NCBI GenBank assembly: GCA_003049465.1
Contig: PYSS01000094.1
Span: forward strand, 1 to 64,000
Origin: Magnaporthiopsis rhizophila
Taxonomy: Eukaryota; Ascomycota; Sordariomycetes; Magnaporthales; Magnaporthaceae
Length of the DNA: 64,000 nucleotides
Direction: 5' to 3'
The notes beneath the pieces were generated by a model that saw only the letters and a program-made list of their open reading frames with translations, was not told where the DNA came from and searched no databases. The number at the start of each line of letters is the position of its first letter. The stretch's first letter is position 1. Made by a program: the position numbers and the translations under genes. This document shows, in pieces, positions 44,717 to 56,441 of the stretch.

Positions 44717-47150
44717 CTGATTAATATTATCGAAAAATAATACAAACGGTTAGGCAGAGAATTTAGCGGTAAATATTTACCCGTCGGATCTTTGAAATTT
44801 AAAAAAAGCTTAGTGAAAAATTTAAAAGCAAAAGAACGCCCTTTTTTTGCTCGATAGCATATTTGCTAAACAAATAAATCCCTTTTTCCTTTGGCCCGCG
44901 CTACCCAGCAATTAGGTTAGGACCAGTTGAAAAAATTTTATAAGTTTAGGAAAAAATGTTATATAATCCCCGAAATAAATTAAATTACTAATTTTCAAAT
45001 TTTCGAGGGCTTTTGGATTAGAAAATTACCCCGAGGCAAATTTGTTTATCCACCCACCAAAATAATAGCCACGGTTATTTTAATAAAGCTTTGATAATTA
45101 AATAAGCACCATTAATAAAATATTTGAAGCACAAAAAAGCAATTCCGAAAAAAATTCCGATCAAAAAAAGATCTATTTTTTAAAAAATATTACAAAGCCA
45201 TTTAAAGGATTGGGTTTTTTCCAAACCCCTATAAATTTCCGCAATAAACCCCCCCCCCCCAACAAAAGGATTATAGCCTAAAAAATTCGTTCCAAATCGC
45301 TTTTAATAATTAAATTAATATTTGGATTATTAAATTTATGCTTGAAAACCGCTAGCAATACGGCAATTTTTTTTTCGGCCTTTTGTGAGGATTTTAACGG
45401 CCTAAACCTTATATGCATGGAACGGTTGAATGCAAAAGCCCTAAAAGTATTTATCAGATTTTTAATAAATTGCAGAATTATTATTCCTGGCAAATTAAAC
45501 TTAAAAAGCTTAAAAAAACTGGATTTGTTATTAACCAATACAAATAATGCCCAAAATCTGGCAATTAGGGAAATAGCAAAACCTTTAATGATAAATTATC
45601 AGGATAAGAATAAAATTTTTAAAATTGCAATTTTGTTTGCAAAATTATCGGTCCAAATAAAAGCACACAATTATCAGATTAGCAAAAAACGGTTAACCAA
45701 AAATTTTTAAAATAAACTAGTATATAAATTAAAATATAATAATTATTTTTATTACAAAATAATTTATTACCAAAATAAAAACCGGCCAAAATATTAATAT
45801 TTTTTTTCCGATTTTTAAACCGAGGCAGCAATTTTTGGATAATTATTCCCCTAATTTCCCCAAAAAATGCCACAGGAATTAAATTTCGGTAATTTTATAA
45901 TGGTTATTATCCAAACCAGGAATTAATCGATTAATTGGGATCTATTTTCCTAATCCGCCAGATTAAAAAAACCGGCTTCTAATTATAAAAAAATATATAC
46001 CCGGCTATTATTACCAAAAATTTATGGCTTATAAATAAATAAAAAGCCAAATAATTAACCCGTACCGTATATTTTTTTCGCTGGATACAATTAATATACC
46101 GCTCGATATAAGTTTGGTAAAAATATTTGGAAATATATATAATAAAATGCATAAATATTTTAAACAATAGTACAATATTTTAAATAGTAAAATTCTAATT
46201 TTTGCAAATACCTGTAAAATGCTTAGCATTTCCCTTTCATAGCTTTATATATTTTTCCCACTAGCCTTTATAAATTAAACCAAACCTTATTTTATCCAGG
46301 CTATAAATAAGCGATATATTTTTAAAAAGATTTACCTAAAATTTAAAAAATATTTCGATACAAAAATTAATCAGCAATAATATTATACAAATTAAAATTT
46401 AATTATATTTCAAATTATCAGTTTCAAAAGTATAAGTATAAATAAAAATAAAATAAAAATGCTCCAAACCTTTTTGGATAAATTTTAAATTTGCTAATAA
46501 ATTTTAAGGCCTAATTATTAGCAAAATTATTAATTAATTATAAGCATTTTTCGTATAATCCAAAAAATACCCAAACTTAAAATGGCCTTTTTATATCCAA
46601 AAAAAACGTTTAAAAGCCTAACTTTTCAGCTTTGTAATATTATACAGGTAAAAAAAACGTTGCTATTTATGGCAATTATTTTATCGAATATAAGTTCGGA
46701 AAAAACCCCAAAAATAAACATTATACCGGCAAATAAAACAGTAACGTCCCCCGGAAAAAGTATTTTTATAACTCCCAAAGCAAATGCTTGGTTTATACCA
46801 AACACGGCTACCGTTTAATATAATACACACCGAAAAAATAATACAGCACAAAAAAGCATTGGAAAAATACTTGCTAAAAATATAATAATTAAAAAAAAAG
46901 CTTTGCCTAATTCCTCCTCGAATATAAAAAAAATAGCAATAAGGATAATAAGAAACCCGCAAATAATTAATAGGCCTAATTAATATTAAAACCCAGCAAT
47001 TAATCAAATAATAATAAGAAAAAAATATTATTAATGCATTTTTTTACCGCTATTATTATTAACCACCTTACTAATAAAATTTTCCGGTATTGCATTTAAG
47101 CTTATATTTTATAACAAATAAATAAAAACCAGAATAAAAATAACCAAAAA
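44717..47150 (+). pseudogene. gag: gag region of element H
   Basis: Leader plus Gag. The one clear open stretch, 45342-45710 (122 codons), reads KTASNTAIFFSAFCEDFNGL, then KLNLKSLKKLDLLL, then a basic tail. A run of 12 C at 45249-45260 precedes it. I assign Gag by position only; no zinc knuckle was found. The rest to 47150 is heavily interrupted. Confidence 0.5.
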
Positions 47151-47179
47151 CAGATATTATAATAATATATATTTTTTAG

Positions 47180-50100
47180 CAAAAATAAATGGTACAGTAT
47201 CCTTCCAGATACAGGAGCAGCTAAAGTTTCGACCGCCAGTTTTACGCAATTTTAAGCACTGTAACGTTTCCTGCCTAATTTTTAATTAATTATTGGAAAA
47301 TCCAAACGCTATATTTGCTTTAGCTCAAAAAATATCCTATTTAGCCTGGGCAAAATTATGCTAAAAATTTCGGTCGGATCGATCACTTTTTATATAATTC
47401 CAATATAAATCTTTTTTTTGCTATACCTTAAAAATATGGACCAATTAAGCATTTACCTCGATAATATATATAATAAGCTTATAATTAAGTTTAATAAGCG
47501 TATTCCGATTATCAGAAAATTAGGCTACCCATGGTTTTTTTTTAACAAGGTTAACCATCCAGGTGTTTTATATTTAACTGATTAAATAATTATAAAAATA
47601 CCTTTTTTAACGGAGGCAAAATTAAGGTATTTGCACAAACATTTTAATTACCCTTCCGTTAATCGCTTTTAATATATGCTGAACCAGGCAAACTATTGGG
47701 CAAATTGGAATATTTTGCAAATAATTAATCAAATATACCATTATTGCCAAACCATAAGTTTTGCACCATAATATTTTAAATTCACGCTTAAAAATAATAT
47801 TAATTTTAATTATAAAATAATTGTTAATATTATATATTTGAATGGCAAATAAATATTTTATATAATTGCTATAAATATCGCGTTCAGCACAATAATATTC
47901 CTTAAAAAAGGATCAGCCAAAAAAATGTGGGAAACTTTTAAATATTGCTGGTTTTATATTTATTTTGGCCCGTTTAATATTATATTTCACGATACAAAAA
48001 CCAATTTTGCTGCAAGCAAATTCCAGATAAAAACAAAGCTTTTTAGAAAATTATATATCAGGTTCCAATAAAAGCACACTGGTTAATAAGCAAAATCGAA
48101 AAGTATTATAAACCTTTCTAACGGGCCTATAAAATAATCAAAAAGGAATACCCTAATATCCACCCCGATTCGGCGTTTTAAAAAATAATCAAAATATTGA
48201 ATAATACCACAAAATTTAATAAATTAATCCTTATTTTGCTTATTTTTGGTGATATATCGCAATTTAATAATAATTTAGCACCTTTAAAATATAAGTTTAA
48301 TAAATAGCAATAATTATCAAAATTATAGCAAAATTGCACAAACTTTTTGCCAAATAAAGGGTGAACAATGCTTTAAACATGCGCAATAATCCAAATATTA
48401 CAGGAATATTGCCCAGCTTTTTCGCTTTGGGAAATAAGATTTTTGTTTACCAAAAAAACAAAAATAGCAGGAACTTTTTAAAGTGCTATCTGTAATAAAA
48501 AACAAAATTATAATAAATATGACAAATGGTTTAGCAATGTTCCGGAATATTATTTGCAAATTTTACCACAGATCGGAAAAATAACAAACAGCAGGTCCAA
48601 AGGAGCAGCCGGAACCATTCAAATATCCAGCCCCAAACCAGCCGCAATTTCAAAAATAGCCTTATAAAAATACAGAATAACAAATTAATAGCTTAATAAG
48701 TGCCAGCAAAAATAATTCAAAAATTAAAAAATTGCCGTTATTTTTTTGCATAAATAAGGAGAGCCGTACAGGGTACCTGAACCACCGGTACCTTTAGTTA
48801 TTATATTAGCCGATAAACCGGCACCCAAATAATATAAATAACCTTAGCGTAACCCCAAAATAATAAATATCCCAACAGTATTTATAAGCGCAAAAAAACG
48901 GAATGCATATACCTAACATTTTATTATCAACAGGTTGGAAAAATCACAATCCTAAACAAACCTTTTAAATAATTTAACCGAAAAAAAAATTGGCAATTTG
49001 CTGGCCAATAATATAATCAAACCGATTAAGTAATACCAAATCGATAAATCGGCAAAAATTTTCGGAATATATATGATTAAAAAAATCAAAAAAACAAATA
49101 CAAACCCTTACAAAAAATCGAAATTCGTAATATAAGGACACAATAACTGGGAAAAATCAATATTATTTACCCAATCCCTAACAATTATGCAATACAGTTA
49201 ATACCTGATCCTCGCGCTTATATTAACCTTTATAGCCACAAAAAATCAATTAATAGTCCAAAATATTAGCCAAATATATACCCAGGCCAAAACCGAGCTG
49301 CAAAAAACCATTTATTTATATTTTCCTATAAAATTGCAATAATAATACCCTTTTAAAACCATACTTTGTTTAATTAAACCGCTTTACAAATTGGTTAAAC
49401 CCGGATTATATTGGTTTATAATGTAAACGTACCAAAAGCATTATAAAAAGCAACTGGATTGCTCCATTTCCGATTATAATCCTTATTTATTTATTTTAAA
49501 GATCGGTAAAAATTTTGGAATTATTGGTATATAAATTAATAATATGTTAAATTTAAGCAGCAAAAAATTCGTAGAAAAGGAAAAAATTGCCCTCCAAAAG
49601 GCAAATTTTAAAGCCAAACCGAGATCTATCCTAAGCCCTAATAATAAAAGTTATTTTAATAACTGCAAAATTGCAATCGGTAAAACAATTATTTGTATGC
49701 AGCAAAAGGGACAGGCAGATCGGCTTAAACTTATGCCTTATAAAAATAATAATACCCAATAATAATATATTATGCAACACGCATAAAAAATATATATCAG
49801 CTTAATATACCAGCCGGAAACCATTTTTAATTATTCCGTAACAGCGCAAACCAAAAAACCCCAGGATACAAATATCAAAAAACTTAACAAATATATCCAT
49901 TAGCAAATTAACAATACAAACAAAAACCTAAACTATATCCAATTCAATTTATCAAAAGCAAAACTATTTATATTTATAAACGGATTTTTGCTAATAATAA
50001 AAATCTTAAATCACAAATCTGTTTTATAATTATTTTTAAAGTTAAAACCAACATAAAACAGAAAAACAACTTTCAAATCACCAAAAACATATTGCACTAG

Positions 50101-50495
50101 AGCTTTATTAAATACAAAAGGGTAATATAAAGCATTTTTGCTAGCAAAATTTATAATATAATCAGCGGATTTGATACGGGCTATATCCTTAAAATAATAT
50201 TTTTAACAATTAATAAAAAACTGGACCTGCCTTTTTGCAAACTGGTAATTTGCACTAATAACCTTTCGCTATATTAATACCTTATTTAATTTGGAACAAT
50301 AATAAAAAAGCACCTTATAATAAATATTATAGTTTTCCATAAATCTTATAAAGGTTGGGAAATTAATAAAATCCGGTAAATTGCAAAAGCAAATAATCCT
50401 GCAAATATTATAACCAAAAATCAGCCAAACAGGGCTTTAAAAATTTTTATTAACTCTAATATAACAATAATCAGGATTAAAAAATAAGTAAAACA
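47180..50495 (+). pseudogene. pol: pol remnant of element H (protease, integrase, RT, RNase H)
   Basis: Protease: WYSILPDTGAAKVSTA at 47190-47237, with the catalytic D-T-G intact. Integrase: LRYLHKHFNYPSVNRF near 47615 (His pair of the zinc finger), NIIYLNGKYF near 47830, FHDTKTNFAASKFQ at 47975-48020 (second catalytic Asp kept) and SAKIF-type connections later. RT: IVQNISQIYTQAKTELQ at 49252, where the first catalytic Asp should be and Asn stands, then TILCLIKPLYKLVKPGLYW near 49360 (the KPLYGVPEAG region). RNase H: LNTKGYKAFLLAKF near 50115, ICTNNLSLY near 50255 (Asn for Asp) and ANNPANIITK near 50390 (the ADxxTK end). Stops are TAA/TAG. Confidence 0.87.
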
Positions 50496-51770
50496 AAATC
50501 AAAAATAAAAAAAACCAAAAATTACAACAAATCGATTTCTTTTTTCCATAATAAAAGCAGCAAACCCTAAAAATATAGCATAACACAATATAAAACCGTA
50601 CTTTTTATAATTAATAAAAGCAATAAATAATATAGCGCAAAAAAACAATATCGCAATTTTCTAAACACATATCCCCAAATTTCCCTTTATTTTTTTCCTT
50701 TTTATTATACACTTTTATCAGGGCCGCAATATTTTATATCCTTAAAACGGCCGCTCGGCCTGTAATATTATCGGGATTAATTAAAAAAAATTAATAATTT
50801 CGAAAAGGCCAGCCGCAAAATTATACTCGAAATTTTCGGTTAAAATAAGATCGGGATTTGCAGCTAAAATAAAAAACGGCTCGTTTAAAATTTAAGCGCG
50901 CTTGGTTTTTTCGAAACAAAATATTAATATATTAATAATATTGGCACCGATTTGCAAATTGTTTAACTAAACCGGAAATATTGGTACAGCCAAATTTTGC
51001 AAAAAACCAGTTTGTTTTTCAATTTAACCGTTATAAGCGATAATCTCAAATTTGTTACCGCTCGATAAAAAATTATCAATTAGACCCAAATTTTAAAAAT
51101 AACGGCTTTTATGCAACCGTATAAAACTCGATAATTTTTTTTTCTTACCAGCCATTTTGGCTGCAAAAACAAAAAAAAGGCCAAAAAAAAGGGAGGGAAA
51201 AATAATAATTAATAAAATAATATTTAATTGATCGGGATTTTAAATAATAAGGTACATACAAATAGGGCATAAAAAAAACAGGTTAATAAATAAAATTTAC
51301 CGGTGCAGGTTGGCCGAATTACAAACAGGGCGAACAAAATACCTTTATATAAGCACAAACCCTACCCTTAAAATTACAAAAGCAATTATTAATATTATTC
51401 TTTATTTAAAACGATTTGTTAAATAGCCTTTTATTGTATAAAAACCCGCACCTGTATCATTTCTTTCCTATTATTTTTTGGTTTAATAATTCAATGCTCC
51501 CAAAACACAGGAATGCCCTTCCAAAGCGCTTATTTTTCTTTTACCTTAATTGCCGGCCCACCAAAGCTGCTCCCCTTTTTAAATAAATATTCCGGATTAC
51601 CAGATCCGGCTATTTTTTTTGTTAAAAGACCGGATCACCGAATCTGGCATTTCCTTTACAAAAACCCCTCTGTTAAGGCTTCCGGAAATCCTTATAATTT
51701 CCGGGATAAACCTATTATATTGTGGGAATAAAACACCGGAATACCCGCGCACAAAAGAAAAAATTGCCGG
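50496..51770 (+). other. Element H, 3' region between pol and LTR
   Basis: 1.27 kb without sense coding. The minus strand carries a candidate antisense frame starting at 51155. Its last 380 bp also occur at 21926-22299 (L). Confidence 0.6.
50690..51155 (-). pseudogene. Candidate antisense ORF of the Co2 family, H copy
   Basis: Begins with ATG at 51155 (minus strand): MAGKKKKLSSFIRLHKSRYF, a stop, then LIDNFLSSGNKFEIIAYNG, later FFILAANPDLILTENFEY. The K copy has the same start region. Basic N-terminus, otherwise hydrophobic; no family recognised. H is shorter than K downstream, so one of the two has an indel. Confidence 0.35.
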
Positions 51771-52072
51771 TATCGGAATAGGCATTTTGTGCGCGTGCGA
51801 TCCGGAAAAGGAGAACAGAATAAAGGAACCTTTTTGGGCCCTTTTGGATCCCGCACGGGCTAATCGGCCTGTGCAGCTAAAGCGGCGGATCGCCCTTTGG
51901 GCGATCGCTTTTGCGCAGATAAAAGGGCAATCCTTTGCCCTTCCTTAGGCAGATAAATTCCTTCCTCCTTATGTATAATAATAGGATTTCCCCAAATTAT
52001 AAAGATCGTTATTCATCTTTTTTTTGGAAATCTCCGAGCCGACTGAACAAGAGAAACCCTCTCCTGCCAACA
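51771..52072 (+). repeat. 3' LTR of element H
   Basis: 302 bp, TATCGGAATAGGC to CTCCTGCCAACA, followed by ATAAC. Confidence 0.93.
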
Positions 52073-52077
52073 ATAAC

Positions 52078-54538
52078 TATTATTTCCAATATATCGGTAT
52101 ATTATACTTTGCTACCATTTTTAATGCAATATAATTTTTATGAAATCCGCAATTAATTATAACTATCAATTATTATTCCTGCCACCTAACCTTTTTCCTA
52201 ACGTAATCCGAATAATTATTAATAATTTTGTTAAAATCCTTTTGGTTTATTTTTTTTTCGTCCAGTCCGGGCCTTTTTTCCGGTTAAATACCCTAATTTT
52301 TTTGGTTTATACTGGTAATTACGGTAAAAATATCCAGTTTGCTAATTTTTAGCTTTTTTCCGCATAAATCATGCATTTTGCCTTTTTACAAACGTAGTAC
52401 AAAAATAACCCTGCTATATATGCCATAAAATATTTGCATACCAGGGCAAATATTATCGTTTTTTCCGTATAATTTTGCAATATGATACTATTTAAACAGC
52501 TGCCATTTTTGCCTTGGCAGGCTTCGGGGCTTCTTATTATTTTTGCGCAAAAACCAATCATTTTTTAACTTTTTAAACAAATGATTGCTCTATGCATTAT
52601 GCAAATATTTCGCCCAAAAAATACCCGTATATCTTGGGCTATTTATCGCTATATTTTTATGGTTTTTTCGATTATATAAATTTGGTGATATAAAAACGGA
52701 CCATTTTTTTAATACCGTGCTTAATATATATCTTTTTTATAATAAATAATAGTTTGGTTATTTTGGCCCCAGTTTAGGCATTATTCGTTATTTTTTATTG
52801 CGGGTACCTTGCGGTACAATTTATTATTTTCCAACCTTTTGGGATTATTAAGCCACATTTTAAATAATAAATATACTGGTATTTTATAAGTATAAATATA
52901 AAGTTTTTGGTTGGGCACCTTACGTTAATTTTCAAGCGCGGTATATATTTTTACCAGGCTCGTTATTATAATATATCACTTTCTGGCTCCACCGGGTTTT
53001 ATTTTTGCGGATTTCCAAAATTTGCCCAGCTTAATATTTTCTTTCAACCTTTTGGTCAGATACATTTATCCTAATAATTTTTAATTAATTTTGGTATCTG
53101 TATCAAATTTTTTTTTCCTTATTTCTAATAAAAGTTTCCGATACCCCTTTTTAAATTGCCAATTTTTTAAATCCTGCAAAAGTTTGTTAAAAAATGTATT
53201 GTTTTTTCAGCAAAATTTTGATTGTATTTTTAACAAATTTACCAACCAGCTCCAGCATTTCCTGCCTGGCTAATCTTTCACATTTTATTATTATAAAAAT
53301 CCCGTTCGACCAATATAATTATCCCGAGCTATTATTTTTTGGCTTTTTGGATTTTTTTATTTTTTGATCCTTATTTTTATTATAACTGAACCTTAACCTA
53401 TCGATTTATCGGGTAATTATAACCCTCCATTAAAAATATCAGCCAAATTTATCTTTATCCAATTTATGCATAAGGCATTTATTATTAAAATAATAAATCC
53501 AACGAAAAAAAATTTCAAAATATAGGGTTTTCCCTAATTAATATATCAAGTAATAACAAACTATTATTATTTTTACAAACAATCTTTTTTAATATATCCT
53601 GATTATTTATATTTAAAATAATTTCCATTTTTGGCATTTTGCCACTTAACATATTTCTGTTTTTTTGGTTATTTTTTTTGTTACTGGGGGTATATAACCC
53701 TTATAAATAAATCCATAAATCCTAAATGTATCCCATGCATAATAAATTATTATTATCTGCCTTTTTTGGTTTGCCTTATTATTTTATTTTGCTAGTTAGG
53801 GATAATAAACCTTTCTTTTAAATATTATTTATATAGTTTATTACTAATATAAACGCCTTTGGTAACAAAATTAACAAAATCTTTAGGCCTATTTTTTTGG
53901 CCGATTTATCCTTTATATTATTTTTTAACCTTTGATAAAACTAAAATATTTTCGTATTTTTTATCCAATTAAATTTATTAATAAATTCCTAAAATTTGGC
54001 GGCATAAATAAATGCTGGTCCCTTTTAACGCAGCTAAAACAGCTTTTTTTTAACTATTTGCTTTTTATCCAGCTGCCCAAATATTTTGGCAATTTTTTTG
54101 CCAAACTTATCGAAATCCGCAAATATTAGTTTGGTAAACTTGTTTAATTTGTCGTTTTTTTTTAAATTAATCGGCGCATACGGGTTTAAACCAATTTTTA
54201 ATTTTACTATTAAAGCAAATAATAGCATAAGACACTTTTTAATAATTATTTTGGAAATTATTTTGATAAAATTTAAAATAACCCTTGTATTTGGTAAAAA
54301 AAATCTTAAATTTGCCTTTTTTTTAATTATATTTATCGGAAATAGGAAATTTATAAATTAGGATTATTTTGGCTTATTTCCCAAACTTTTTAATTTTATC
54401 GATAAAGATTTGCATAATTAGCCCGGTATTATTATACATTTTACCTATAATAATAATACTTTCCAGTTTTTTAGCTGCAATTAATATAATTATTTACTGC
54501 TTATACCTCCGGTAAATACTAAATAAAATCAGTCAAAA
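52078..54538 (-). pseudogene. gag: Element G, right part: protease start, interval, gag
   Basis: Minus strand. The protease active-site region is at 52165-52105 (INCGFHKNYIALKMVAKY), directly right of H. An unassigned interval, about 52200-53500, matches D 4271-5790. Gag is recognisable at 54228-54034: KFTKLIFADFDKFGKKIAKI then FGQLDKKQ. The leader with TTTTGACTGATTTTATTTAG, next to the LTR, matches the F leader. Interrupted as elsewhere. Confidence 0.75.
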
Positions 54539-55048
54539 TATTATAATTATAATTGTTTATTATTGCTGATTTAAAAGGGTATTTTAAAGCTAATTTAAAT
54601 TAATTAATACCAAAGCTTCAGTTAAAATTACCTATTTGCATGAAAGTTCTGTCCCGATTTATAGGCGGATAACCTCCTTATTAAATTTCGTAATCTGTAA
54701 GGCAAATTACAAAATACTCTTTTTAATTTGTAATTTGTAGAGCAAATTATAAAATATTCTCTTTAATTTATAATTTATAAAGCAAATTATAAAGCATTTT
54801 CCTTAATCTATGATCTGTAAGGCAAATCACAAAGCACCCTTTTTAATCTGTAATCTGCAAGGCAAATTGCAAAACACTTTCCTTAATCTGTGATTTGTAA
54901 GGGAAATCACAGATCACCTGGTCACGTGCCTTTTCACGTGACCCCGCAAGTGTTATCACCCTACTACCCCGCCCCGGGGTTAAAACGCACTGCTGGGGCT
55001 TAGCCTCCGAGCCCTCCTGCCCCCTCCGGGCGTAGCGTGGTTGTAACA
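54539..55048 (-). repeat. 5' LTR of element G
   Basis: 510 bp. The outer (right) end, near 54920-55048, is GC-rich (CCCCGCCCCGGGGTTAAAAC), whereas the inner end is AT-only and lacks about 100 bp present in other copies. Confidence 0.92.
54681..54920. repeat. U3 tandem array in the G 5' LTR, 6 units of exactly 40 bp
   Basis: Units begin at 54681, 54721, 54761, 54801, 54841 and 54881. Each contains a TTTGTAATTTG/CAAATTACAAA-type dyad and ends CACYCTTTT or similar. There is one more unit than in the 3' LTR. Confidence 0.9.
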
Positions 55049-56227
55049 CTTATATTTAAAATGCTTTTAAGTTAATTTTGGCCTGTAAAATGCCGGAGCT
55101 GGATAAAAAAGGTGGTTATTAAATTCAAATCCCGAATAAAAAGCGGTATTGGCTGTGCGCCTCGGGCTATACGTGCAAGCCTATCTAAATTTTTCGATTT
55201 TTAAAAATTTAATTATAAAATTGCGCAAATAATTCTTTTTAATTGTTTTTTTTTTGGTTTTGTATCCGGCTGTTAATTTTTTTGCGGTACAGCGCTAAAG
55301 CGAAAAGCTTTGCAAAAAAGCTGTATATTAATTTTTTAGGTTAAATAATCGGAATATATTTTGCTAATAGGGATTATTTAATTGTAAAATTTAATAAATA
55401 AAGGCTTATTTGCAAAATAATGCTAATTTTGCCGAAAAGGATAAGGGTAAAAATGATTTATTTGCCGAGGCAAATAATAATCTTTTTATAATAATATAAG
55501 CAAAGTATGATATTACGGGACGAGCGGCTGTTTTAAAATATGGGATATTGCGGCCCTAATAAGGGTGTATAATAAAAAAAAAGGAAAAATAAAAGGAAAT
55601 TTGGGGGTATATATTTAAAAAATTATAATATTATTTTTGGCGTTATTTTATTTATTGCTTTCATTAATTATGGGGAATATAGTTTTATATTATATTTGTA
55701 TTATATTTTTAAGGTTGCTGCTTTTAAATATAAAAAAGAAAAATTAATTTATTATAACCCCTCGCTTTTTTTATTTTCGATTTCGCTTTATTTATTTTTT
55801 AACCTGATTATTGTTATATTGGAGCTAATATAATCCTTTAAAGCCTTATTTGCCTAATATTTGGTTATAATATTTATAGGATTATTTATTTTTATCATCC
55901 ACCGGATTTTATTAAATTTTTAATTTTTATAAAATTTATAAAAAGCTATAAGATTTGTTATTACGTCCTCTTTTATTATTATTCTTAATTAAACCAAATA
56001 TTGATATAGCGAAAGGCTGTTAGTATAAATTACTAATTTGCAAAAGGGCAGGTTCAGCTCTTCATTAATTGCTAAAAGTGTTATTTTAAGGATATAGCCC
56101 ATATTACATCCGCTAACCATTCCGTAAATTTTGCTGGCAAACATATTGCATATTATACTTTTGCATTTGACAAGGTTTCAATATAATATATTTCCGGTAA
56201 TTTAAAAAGGGCTCGTATCAGGGGACC
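55049..56227 (-). mobile_element. Element K, reverse Co2 copia fragment, right part
   Basis: 55500-56220 matches the reverse complement of about 50760-50040 in H, covering RNase H and the Pol C-terminus. 55049-55500 is unassigned; one plus-strand frame reads KRYWLCASGYTC near 55140, faintly like a BED-type zinc finger, too weak to call. Confidence 0.65.
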
Positions 56228-56308
56228 GCACATTTGGATCGGAGGACCGCAAAAAGCGGGGCACCGGATCCACCACAATATCAATTCTCAAAATTTTTTA
56301 CAAATTTA
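56228..56308. other. GC-richer remnant of unknown origin
   Basis: About 80 bp with GGGGACCGCACATTTGG, GGAGGACCGCAAAAAGCGG and CACCGGATCCACC. It contains a CCGC-AAAAA-GCGG hairpin and a repeated GGACCGCA. No second copy in the window. Bounded by K and element I. Confidence 0.4.
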
Positions 56309-56313
56309 GGTAT

Positions 56314-56441
56314 TATCACGGCACAGCAGCTGGGTGTTAGGTTGAAAATCTGTTATTGCATAAGGAAAAAGGTTCGTTAGCTTCGTAAAAAGCCGGCGGA
56401 TCATTAGCTAAATACAGGTGTGCGGGTTTGGTCCCGTGACA
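56314..56441 (-). repeat. 3' LTR of element I
   Basis: 128 bp, TATCACGG to CCGTGACA on the plus strand, an 8-bp inverted terminus with one transition. Contains AGCAGCTGGGTGTTAGG, shared with the other LTR. Confidence 0.95.

Larger units (their letters stand above)
44418..52072 (+). mobile_element. Element H, full-length Co2 Ty1/copia nested in G
   Basis: 7655 bp, LTRs of 299 and 302 bp, duplication ATAAC. Order: gag, protease, integrase, RT, RNase H, then a 1.3-kb 3' region with a candidate antisense frame. The Pol type, with DTGAAKVSTA and a long integrase, belongs to a copia lineage I associate with filamentous ascomycetes. It interrupts the protease region of G. Confidence 0.94.
39797..55048 (-). 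mobile_element. Element G, full-length Gy2 chromovirus (interrupted by H)
   Basis: Reverse element with 3' LTR 39797-40362 and 5' LTR 54539-55048, flanked by TTTAT (39792-39796) and CTTAT (55049-55053), a 5-bp duplication with one C-to-T change. Without the nested H it is about 7.6 kb. Reading right to left: gag, interval, protease (split by H), RT, RNase H, integrase, chromodomain-like end and the antisense frame region. Confidence 0.92.

Noticed and set aside
54681..54920. Regular 40-bp repeats resembling a CRISPR array
   Set aside because: Units are directly adjacent without unique spacers, lie inside an LTR, and the DNA is eukaryotic retroelement sequence.
55120..55190. BED/hAT-like zinc-finger words on the plus strand
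   Set aside because: Only a few residues match, with stops on both sides. Not enough for a DNA-transposon call.
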